The translations under genes and the position numbers were made by a program. The notes beneath the pieces were generated by a model. The model saw only the letters and a program-made list of their open reading frames with translations, was not told where the DNA came from and made no database searches. Source: Intrasporangium oryzae NRRL B-24470 (GTDB taxonomy: Bacteria > Actinomycetota > Actinomycetes > Actinomycetales > Dermatophilaceae). Taken from it: a stretch of 50,490 nt of DNA. The DNA lies in contig NZ_AWSA01000034.1 of NCBI RefSeq assembly GCF_000576595.1, positions 1-50,490 on the forward strand, in the 5' to 3' direction. This document shows positions 44,629 through 50,490 of the stretch, in pieces. Positions within the stretch are counted from its first letter, which is position 1. The number at the start of each line of letters is the position of its first letter.

Positions 44629-46688
44629 TGGACCGGCTGGGTCAGGTCGTAGAACGTCGAGCCGTCGATCGTGACGGGGGTGAAGGTGTCCTCGACCCAC
44701 GTCGTGATCTCCGAGGACGCGCTGCTGCCGCCGTTCTGGCCGCCCATCCCGCCGAAGCCGCCGCGGCCGCTCGCCACGAAGTAGTGGATCTGGCCGTTCT
44801 CGACGTACTGCTGGAACTGCTCGAGCGTCGGGCTCGGGTCGGACCCGTTGAACCCACCGATCGCCATGACGGGGAGCTGGCTGCCGAGCTGGAGGCCGGC
44901 CGCGGTCTGGGAGCCGACGGCCGCAGCGACCCAGGTGTAGCTGGACGCGTTCTCCGAGAGCGCGGCGACGACCTCGGTGCCCGGCGTGGAGGCATCGAGC
45001 AGGCCACCCATCCCGCCGCCGGCAGGGGCTCCCGTGGTGCCCGGCCCTGTGGTTCCGCCGGGGAAGCCACCGCGGCCGCCGGGGAAGCCACCGGGGAAGC
45101 CACCGCCGCCTCCGGGGAAGCCGCTGCGGCCGCCGGCGGGTCCGGCGGTCACGATCGAGCCGGTGTGGCCCTGGGCGGTCGTCGAGATCGTGTATGCCGC
45201 TGGGCCGGCGAGCGCGGCGACGAGAGCGCCCGCGACGACGAACGGGACGGCCCGGCCGTGCAGCCACGTCGTGACGAGGATGAGCACCGCCGCAGCGAGG
45301 CCGAGGGCGAGGACGCCGACGCGGAGCCAGTCGCCGTAGGCGGTCGTCTGCGACAGCAGCACGAAGCCCCAGACGGCGGCCGCGGCCGTCGCGGCGGCAA
45401 GCGCCACCGACCCGAGCATCGAGGAACGCTTCTCCCACGCCTCGACCGCACCCATGCCGACGAGGGCGCCGATGGCGGGGGCGAGGGCGACGGTGTAGTA
45501 CTCGTGGAAGATCCCGGCCATGAGCGAGAAGACGAGCATGGTCACGATGAGCCAGCCGCCCCAGACGAGGTAGGCGGCGCGGCGCAGGTCGGTCCGGGGG
45601 CGCCGCCCGCGGAGCCAGAGACCGGCCGCGAGCAGGATGAGGGCGCTCGGGATGAGCCACGAGATCTGGTCGCCGACGCTCGAGGAGAACATCCGGAGCA
45701 GGCCGGTCGCACCCCAGCTCGGGCCGGCCGCCCCGCCGCCACCCCCAACCGACCCGGTCTCGTTGCCGTTGAGCCGGCCGAGTCCGTTGTAGCCGAAGGT
45801 CAGCTCGAGGAAGGAGTTGGTCTGGCTCCCGCCGATGTAGGGGCGCGCCGACGCCGGGATGAGCTCGACGATGGCGACCCACCAGCCGGCCGACAGGACC
45901 ATGGCGCCGACGGCGAGGAGCGAGTGGACGATGCGCCTGCGCAGGCTCGTCGGGGCGGCGATGAGGTAGGCCAGCCCGAAGAAGGGCACGACGAGGAGGA
46001 CCTGGAGCGTCTTGGTGAGGAAGCCGAGCCCGATGAAGACGCCGACGATGATCATCCACTTCGGGGAGGCCGACTCGATGGCCTTCATCGTCGCCCACGC
46101 GCCGAGCGCCATGAGGAGCGTCAGCAGGGCGTCCGGGTTGTTGAAGGTGAACATCAGCGCCGCGACCGGCGTCAGCGCGACGACCGCACCCGCGATGAGC
46201 GCCCCTGCGGCACCGAAGTGCCGGCGCACCGTCGCGTAGACGACCCCGACCGTGGCGACACCCATGAGGGCCTGCGGGAGGAGGATCGCGAACGAGCTGA
46301 GGCCGAGGACCCGGACCGAGAGCGCCATGACCCACAGCGACGCGGGCGGTTTGTCGACGGTGATCGAGTTGGCGGCGTCGCTGCTGCCGAAGAAGAACGC
46401 CTTCCAGCTCTCGCTCCCGGCCTGGACCGCCGCCGAGTAGAACGAGTTGGCCCAGCCGCTCGCCGTGAGGTTCCACGTGTAGAGCACGAGCGTCGCGAGG
46501 AGGAGGCCGAGGAGCGCCGGGCGAGCCCACGCCGGGTCGGACTCGTGGCCGCGCCACAGCCGGCGCAGCCGACCCGCGCCGCCGATGCGCGCAGGTGCCG
46601 AGGGGGACGTCGGGTTGTTCGGCCCCGCGGGCGGCGCCGCGGCCCCGGCGTCGCCGGAACCGGTCGAGGGAAGGGTCATCGTGTCCAT
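44625..46688 (-). CDS. GT39/ArnT-like membrane glycosyltransferase (YkcB-like)
   Basis: A 687-residue multispan GT-C glycosyltransferase that would move a sugar from a polyprenyl-phosphate donor to a surface acceptor. It has about 12 helices (from 57 to about 510), ANSITVDKPPASLW with the conserved acidic/Lys region of the first loop, and TFNNPDALL. A Gly-rich tract with FPGG repeats (about 521-561) links to a C-terminal globular domain (about 565-687). The ATG was chosen at MDTMTLPS; longer in-frame starts run into the promoter. A CACAG-N6-CACAG repeat ends 22 bp upstream. Confidence 0.88.
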   Translation of the reverse strand: MDTMTLPSTGSGDAGAAAPPAGPNNPTSPSAPARIGGAGRLRRLWRGHESDPAWARPALLGLLLATLVLYTWNLTASGWANSFYSAAVQAGSESWKAFFFGSSDAANSITVDKPPASLWVMALSVRVLGLSSFAILLPQALMGVATVGVVYATVRRHFGAAGALIAGAVVALTPVAALMFTFNNPDALLTLLMALGAWATMKAIESASPKWMIIVGVFIGLGFLTKTLQVLLVVPFFGLAYLIAAPTSLRRRIVHSLLAVGAMVLSAGWWVAIVELIPASARPYIGGSQTNSFLELTFGYNGLGRLNGNETGSVGGGGGAAGPSWGATGLLRMFSSSVGDQISWLIPSALILLAAGLWLRGRRPRTDLRRAAYLVWGGWLIVTMLVFSLMAGIFHEYYTVALAPAIGALVGMGAVEAWEKRSSMLGSVALAAATAAAAVWGFVLLSQTTAYGDWLRVGVLALGLAAAVLILVTTWLHGRAVPFVVAGALVAALAGPAAYTISTTAQGHTGSIVTAGPAGGRSGFPGGGGGFPGGFPGGRGGFPGGTTGPGTTGAPAGGGMGGLLDASTPGTEVVAALSENASSYTWVAAAVGSQTAAGLQLGSQLPVMAIGGFNGSDPSPTLEQFQQYVENGQIHYFVASGRGGFGGMGGQNGGSSASSEITTWVEDTFTPVTIDGSTFYDLTQPVQ

Positions 46689-46710
46689 GTCCAAACCCTC
46701 GTGACGCCCG

Positions 46711-46726
46711 CTGTGCCCTTTCTGTG
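46711..46726 (-). promoter_or_regulatory. PhoP-box-like direct repeat
   Basis: On the minus strand CACAG-AAAGGG-CACAG, units 11 bp apart, 22 bp before the GT39 ATG. Spacing to the start codon is the same as for the small exported protein and for the right-edge gene. Confidence 0.65.
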
Positions 46727-46771
46727 GACCGACTTTGGCGCCGTGATGAGTGGTTCCAGACCCGGCGCGGC

Positions 46772-46811
46772 GAGGCGTATGCCGCTCAGCGGGCTCAGCG
46801 GCATACGCCTC
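46772..46811. repeat. Palindrome made of two copies of the dispersed 11-mer
   Basis: Perfect 15-bp arms GAGGCGTATGCCGCT and AGCGGCATACGCCTC around a 10-bp loop, in the 223-bp divergent gap between the GT39 and VOC genes. Each arm holds one exact 11-mer copy (46776-46786 minus, 46797-46807 plus). Confidence 0.85.
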
Positions 46812-46911
46812 CTGCGTGGTTCGTCGGGTCGCAGACCGTTCGTTGTCGGCGGCGATGTGTACGTTGTCCACACAGGGGTCCGCGGGGCTCCGCGACCAAG
46901 GAGGAGCACAC

Positions 46912-47322
46912 ATGACAGAGACGGGATCGACCGAGGCAACTGGGTCGTGGGCGCGTGGGATTGCCGCGATGACCCTCTTCACCGAGGACCTGGAGACGAC
47001 CAAGCAGTTCTACGTGGACGTCTTCCAGGCGAAGTCCGTCTTCGAGGACGACAACTCGGCGGTCTTCGGCTTCGGCCCGACGCTGGTCAACCTGCTCCGG
47101 GCCACCTCGGCGCCCGAGCTCGTCGAGCCCGCGCAGGTCGGCGCACCTGACGCGGGAGCGCGCGCCGTCTACACCGTCGGGGTCGACGACGTCGACGCGG
47201 TGTGCGCCCAGCTGGCCGAGCGCGGGATCGTCCTGCTCAATGGGCCGATGGACCGGCCGTGGGGCATCCGCACAGCGAGCTTCCGCGACCCGGCCGGTCA
47301 CATCTGGGAGATCGCGCACTGA
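46912..47322 (+). CDS. VOC (glyoxalase/bleomycin-resistance) family protein
   Basis: A 136-residue protein with one vicinal-oxygen-chelate pair of beta-alpha-beta-beta-beta modules: MTLFTEDLETTKQFYVDVF, FGPTLVNLLRA, then VDDVDAVCAQLAERGIVLLNGP and FRDPAGHIWEIAH with the terminal Glu of the metal site. Probably a lyase, dioxygenase or binding protein; substrate unknown. AAGGAGGAG lies before the ATG. The DinB gene follows after 52 bp on the same strand. Confidence 0.86.
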   Translation: MTETGSTEATGSWARGIAAMTLFTEDLETTKQFYVDVFQAKSVFEDDNSAVFGFGPTLVNLLRATSAPELVEPAQVGAPDAGARAVYTVGVDDVDAVCAQLAERGIVLLNGPMDRPWGIRTASFRDPAGHIWEIAH

Positions 47323-47374
47323 CCGAGACCTGTGGGCGCGCCCAGGGGCGGCCCCGACGAACGAGGAGGATGAC

Positions 47375-47887
47375 ATGACGCAGGTGACACTGGGCGCCGA
47401 GCACGCGGCGCTCCTGGCGCATCTCGGGGGCCAGCGCCGACACGTGCTGGGCATCGTGGAGGGGCTCGACGACGAGCAGATGCGCCGCCCGGTGCTGCCG
47501 TCGGGCTGGTCGTGCGCCGGGCTGGTCCAGCACCTCACGCTCGACGTCGAGAAGTTCTGGTTCCGCGGCGTCATCGCCGGGGAGCAGGAGGTCATCGACG
47601 AGGTCGCCGCGGCCGCGGGCGTGAGCTCCTGGACCGTCGCCGACGACGTGCCGGCCTCGGCGGTCGTGGCGCGGTATGCCGAGCAGGTCGCACTCGCCGA
47701 CGCGGTCCTCGCGCGGACGCCGCTCGACGCCGAGCCGGCCTGGTGGCCGGACTTCTTCGGCGAGTGGCGGCTCGACGACCTGCGAGACGTGATCCTCCAC
47801 GTCATCACCGAGACGGCCTGTCATGCCGGCCACCTCGACGCGACACGCGAGCTCATCGACGGCAGGCAGTGGATGGTCCAGGGCTGA
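47375..47887 (+). CDS. DinB/DUF664-family protein
   Basis: A 170-residue four-helix-bundle protein of the DinB/DUF664 (mycothiol-dependent-like) superfamily: LAHLGGQRRHVLGIVEGLDDEQMRRP, SCAGLVQHLTLDVEKFWF with a metal histidine, and the C-terminal VILHVITETACHAGHLDATRELIDG with two further histidines, a complete three-His metal site. Such enzymes often act with mycothiol in actinobacteria. GAGGAGG precedes the ATG. Likely co-transcribed with the VOC gene; convergent with the phoR-like gene. Confidence 0.86.
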   Translation: MTQVTLGAEHAALLAHLGGQRRHVLGIVEGLDDEQMRRPVLPSGWSCAGLVQHLTLDVEKFWFRGVIAGEQEVIDEVAAAAGVSSWTVADDVPASAVVARYAEQVALADAVLARTPLDAEPAWWPDFFGEWRLDDLRDVILHVITETACHAGHLDATRELIDGRQWMVQG

Positions 47888-47902
47888 GCCCGCCCGCGCC
47901 GG

Positions 47903-49567
47903 TCAGGCCGCGGGCAGCAGGAGCGAGAAGGTCGTGTCGCCGGGCGCGCTCTGCAGCTCGACTCGGCCACCGTGGGCCTTCGTGACGGCCGCGACGATCG
48001 ACAGGCCCAGCCCGGTGCTGCCACCGGAGCGGTTCCGAGCGTCGTCACCCCGGGCGAACCGCTCGAAGACGTTGGCCTGCAGCGGCTCCGGCACGCCGGG
48101 GCCGTTGTCGTGGACCGCGACGCGCACCCAGTCGCCCTCGGGGCGCACGGACGTCGTGACGCGGGTGCCGTCGGGGGTGTGGGTCCGGGCGTTGGCGAGG
48201 AGGTTCACGACGACCTGGTGCAGCCGCGCCGGATCGCCCTTGACCTCGACGGGCTCGGGCGGCAGGTCGAGGTCCCAACGGTGGCCGGGCGAGGCCGCGT
48301 GGGCATCGCTGACCGCGTTGATGACGAGCATCGACATGTCGACAGGCGCCTCCTGGAGGGGACGTCCGGCGTCGAGCCGGGCCAGGAGGAGCAGGTCCTC
48401 GACGAGCGAGGACATGCGGTTGGCCTCGGACTCGATGCGGCCCATCGCGTGCGTCACCGTCTCGGGAACCTCCGCGGGCTCGCGCCGCGACAGCTCGGCA
48501 TACCCCTTGATCGAGGCGAGCGGCGTCCGCAGCTCGTGCGAGGCGTCGGCGACGAACTGCCGCACCCGTTGCTCGCTCGTGTGGCGCGCGTTGAGGGCCT
48601 CGTCGACGTGGACGAGCATGTCGTTGAACGCCGCGCCGACCTGGCCGACCTCCGTGCGCGTGTCGGTGTCGGCGGGATCGACCCGCTCGGTGAGCGCGAC
48701 CTTGCCCGTGTCGAGCGGCAGCTTGGAGACCCGCGTGGCGGTCGCGGCGACCCGACGGAGCGGCTCGAGGTTGCGGCGCACGAGCCACGTGCCGCCGACG
48801 GCGACGAGGACGAGCCCCGCGCCCACCGTCATGACGGCGATGACGACCATCTGCTGGACCGTGCGCTCGAGCGGCCCGATGGGCAGGCCGACGACGAGCG
48901 TGCCGGGAGTGACGAGGGTGCCGCGGCCCGTCGGGTCCGCACTGATCCGGTTCACCCGCTGGGCGATGACGCGGTAGTGGCCCTGCTGCGCGCCGAGGTC
49001 GACGTTGCGCGGCGCGGGACCGAGGCCTGCACTCGAGAGCCGCTGCAGCTGCGTCGTCGTGAGCGAGCTGGTCTCGCCGTAGCGGTCGCTCGCGAACCCC
49101 CCGGCCGTCACGTCGGCGGCAGAGGGGAGGAAGGCGGTGAGACCCTCGGTGCCGGGGCCTCGCTGGCGGTTGCCGTCGCCGTCATCGCCGGTCAGGTCCG
49201 GGGGCCTGGGGTCGGCCACGAGGCGGACCATGGACGTCCGCAGCTGCTCGTCGACCTGTCCGGTCAGCTGGCGCTGGAGGGCGACGACCGTGAAGGCGCC
49301 GGTCGCGATGCTGATCACCGTGAAGAGAGCGAGCATCGACGCGACGAGCTTGGCCCGGAGCGTCCAGGCCGACCACGGCCGGATCCGCTCGCGCAGGCCC
49401 AGACGGGCAGGGCCCGTGGTCCCGGCGGCACCCGGCGGCGCGGCCGCACCTGCGGGCGCGGCCGCACCCGTCGGGGCGGATCCACGCGTGGGGCCGGCGG
49501 CGCCGGGGTTCGAGGCTGCGGGGGTGTCGGGCGCCAGGCCTGCCTCAGACGGCCGGCTTGAGGACAT
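47903..49567 (-). CDS. Sensor histidine kinase, PhoR-like
   Basis: A 554-residue membrane kinase. An Ala/Pro/Gly-rich cytosolic tail (1-60), TM1 (about 73-96), an extracellular sensor region (about 97-237), TM2 (about 239-262), HAMP (263-320), HisKA with FVADASHELRTPLASIKGYAEL (His344) and HATPase with the N, G1 (DNGPGVPE) and G2 (STGLGLSIV) boxes. The start overlaps the response-regulator stop by 23 bp. It pairs with the PhoP-like regulator; the extracellular signal is unknown. Confidence 0.92.
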   Translation of the reverse strand: MSSSRPSEAGLAPDTPAASNPGAAGPTRGSAPTGAAAPAGAAAPPGAAGTTGPARLGLRERIRPWSAWTLRAKLVASMLALFTVISIATGAFTVVALQRQLTGQVDEQLRTSMVRLVADPRPPDLTGDDGDGNRQRGPGTEGLTAFLPSAADVTAGGFASDRYGETSSLTTTQLQRLSSAGLGPAPRNVDLGAQQGHYRVIAQRVNRISADPTGRGTLVTPGTLVVGLPIGPLERTVQQMVVIAVMTVGAGLVLVAVGGTWLVRRNLEPLRRVAATATRVSKLPLDTGKVALTERVDPADTDTRTEVGQVGAAFNDMLVHVDEALNARHTSEQRVRQFVADASHELRTPLASIKGYAELSRREPAEVPETVTHAMGRIESEANRMSSLVEDLLLLARLDAGRPLQEAPVDMSMLVINAVSDAHAASPGHRWDLDLPPEPVEVKGDPARLHQVVVNLLANARTHTPDGTRVTTSVRPEGDWVRVAVHDNGPGVPEPLQANVFERFARGDDARNRSGGSTGLGLSIVAAVTKAHGGRVELQSAPGDTTFSLLLPAA

Positions 49568-50282
49568 ACCCGGCCCCTCGCATCGTGTGGATCATCGGGT
49601 CGCGACCCGCGTCGATCTTCTTGCGCAGGTAGGAGATGTAGAGCTCGACGACGTTGGCCTGGCCGCCGAAGTCGTAGTTCCAGACGCGGTCGAGGATCTG
49701 GGCCTTGGACAGGACCCGCCGTGGGTTGCGCATGAGGTAGCGCAGCAGCTCGAACTCGGTGGCGGTCAGGTGGATCTCCTCGCCTCCGCGCATGACCTCG
49801 TGGCTGTCCTCGTCGAGGGTCAGGTCGCCGACGACGAGCACCGAGTCGGAGGCGTTGACGGCGACGGTCGTGCGGCGCATGAGGGCGCGCACCCGGGCGA
49901 CGACCTCCTCGAGGGAGAACGGCTTGGTCACGTAGTCGTCGCCACCGGCGGTGAGCCCGGAGACGCGGTCCTCGACGGCGTCCTTCGCGGTGAGGAAGAG
50001 GACGGGGACGTTGGGGTTGTCGGCGCGCATGCGACGCAGCACCTCCATCCCGTCGAAGTCGGGCAGCATCATGTCGAGCACGACGGCATCGGGGTCGAAC
50101 TCGCGCGCAGCGCGGACCGCCTCCATGCCGGTCCCGGCCGCGCGGACCTCCCAGCCCTCGTAGCGCAGGGCCATGCCCAGCAGCTCGGTGAGGTTGGCCT
50201 CGTCGTCGACGACGAGCACGCGGACGGGTGAACCGTCGAGGCGTTGGAGTCGAGGGGCGGCGGAGGTGCTCTGGTTGTTCAT
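49545..50282 (-). CDS. Response regulator, PhoP-like (OmpR family)
   Basis: A 245-residue regulator. Receiver domain with VDDEAN and phosphoacceptor D70 (VVLDMMLPDFDG), then the winged helix with LTATEFELLRYLMRNP and RVWNYDFGGQANVVELYISYLRKKID, almost the same as the recognition region of mycobacterial PhoP (YDFGGDVNVVESYVSYLRRKID, recalled from memory). So it should bind CACAG-type direct repeats like PhoP, and such repeats are upstream of its own gene and of three others here. The ATG was chosen because longer starts enter the repeat-bearing promoter. TcrX is a close alternative name. Confidence 0.92.
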   Translation of the reverse strand: MNNQSTSAAPRLQRLDGSPVRVLVVDDEANLTELLGMALRYEGWEVRAAGTGMEAVRAAREFDPDAVVLDMMLPDFDGMEVLRRMRADNPNVPVLFLTAKDAVEDRVSGLTAGGDDYVTKPFSLEEVVARVRALMRRTTVAVNASDSVLVVGDLTLDEDSHEVMRGGEEIHLTATEFELLRYLMRNPRRVLSKAQILDRVWNYDFGGQANVVELYISYLRKKIDAGRDPMIHTMRGAGYVLKPAV

Positions 50283-50295
50283 GCATCCAGTGAAC

Positions 50296-50353
50296 CTGTG
50301 GGGACTGTGCGAGCGCCAGCACCTTCCTGTGTGATTTCTGTGCGAGTTCTGAG
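50296..50353 (-). promoter_or_regulatory. Cluster of PhoP-box-like repeats upstream of the PhoP-like gene
   Basis: On the minus strand CACAG units at 50338-50342 and 50327-50331 are 11 bp apart with a related CTCAG at 50349-50353 in the same register, and two more CACAG at 50305-50309 and 50296-50300 are nine apart. This suggests autoregulation. Confidence 0.6.
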
Positions 50354-50380
50354 CCAGTCGTAGCCGCTCGATACGTCGCC

Positions 50381-50396
50381 CACAGCCCTTCCACAG
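50381..50396 (+). promoter_or_regulatory. PhoP-box-like direct repeat, plus strand
   Basis: CACAG-CCCTTC-CACAG with 11-bp spacing, ending 22 bp before the ATG of the truncated right-edge gene. Confidence 0.62.
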
Positions 50397-50418
50397 GCGC
50401 CGGACCGAGCGTGATCCC

Positions 50419-50490
50419 ATGACGAACGACCCCGCGCACCCCACCGAGCCCCCGGCCGGCCCGGGCGGCCCGGCCGGCCCGGGCGGCCCG
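50419..50490 (+). CDS. N-terminus of a Gly/Pro-rich protein, truncated by window edge
   Basis: The first 24 codons of a gene divergent from the PhoP-like regulator: MTNDPAHPTEPPAG, then a GPGGPAGPGGP run. Such a cytosolic low-complexity N-terminus is common in actinobacterial membrane proteins and HtrA-like proteases, but nothing more can be said. A PhoP-box-like repeat ends 22 bp upstream, which supports the start. Confidence 0.6.
   Translation, partial: MTNDPAHPTEPPAGPGGPAGPGGP

Noticed and set aside
50445-50490. Tandem CCGGCCGGCCCGGG repeats as a replication or attachment site
   Set aside because: They are explained by codons for a Gly/Pro-rich protein N-terminus.

Overview
The window looks like chromosome from a high-GC actinobacterium, about 72% G+C by eye. 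It has a Bpa-type proteasome activator ending in GQYL, a DevR/DevS two-component pair, a PhoP/PhoR-like pair, many leaderless-looking starts and very GC-rich codon usage. An Intrasporangiaceae/Dermatophilaceae-like member of the Micrococcales is my best guess, from gene content only. I see no tRNA, rRNA, IS element, prophage or CRISPR array. No gene-free stretch exceeds about 300 bases.

Layout: (1) 1-2070 (-): a TPP riboswitch followed by YkoE and a double ABC ATPase of an ECF transporter for a thiamin-type precursor. The ATPase runs off the left edge. (2) 2176-12966: a dormancy/hypoxia island in the style of a DosR regulon. It holds DUF4235, a cation P-type ATPase, pyruvate phosphate dikinase, a beta-CASP nuclease, DevR/DevS and a fused DUF1918-DUF1876 (Rv1738-like) protein. 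Two 15-bp DosR-box-like palindromes sit in the two divergent promoters. (3) 13051-22932: histidine utilisation. One operon runs M20 hydrolase-hutF-hutI, with hutU and hutH separate, an IclR regulator divergent from hutH, a YbaK-type deacylase in between and a quinone oxidoreductase after. (4) 23049-28901: a small ORF, a tandem-repeat protein, a PadR-ABC-FtsX export operon with two operators, and bpa. (5) 28988-39682: mostly housekeeping and unlinked genes (histidine phosphatase, metallophosphoesterase, acyl-CoA synthetase, PH-domain protein, SGNH esterase, MOSC, Tag, a REC-fused TrxR-like flavoprotein, a small secreted protein, a PaiB-like protein). (6) 39709-44136: a ribbon-helix-helix regulator/DUF4097 operon and a tandem pair of metallo-beta-lactamase paralogs. 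(7) 44197-50490: GtrA plus GT39 glycosyltransferase, VOC and DinB proteins, the PhoP/PhoR-like pair and the first codons of a divergent Gly/Pro-rich gene.

Three sequence patterns are not explained by the genes. First, an 11-mer, AGCGGCATACG, occurs 11 times exactly, in both orientations, inside and between genes, once as a large palindrome. Second, four intergenic hairpins at gene 3' ends share the stem core TCGATGTAT/ATACATCGA (TCGATGTGT in one). Third, a CACAG-N6-CACAG direct repeat lies exactly 22 nt before the start codon of three genes and recurs upstream of the phoP-like gene, which suggests a local PhoP-type regulon covering a glycosyltransferase, a small exported protein and the truncated right-edge gene.
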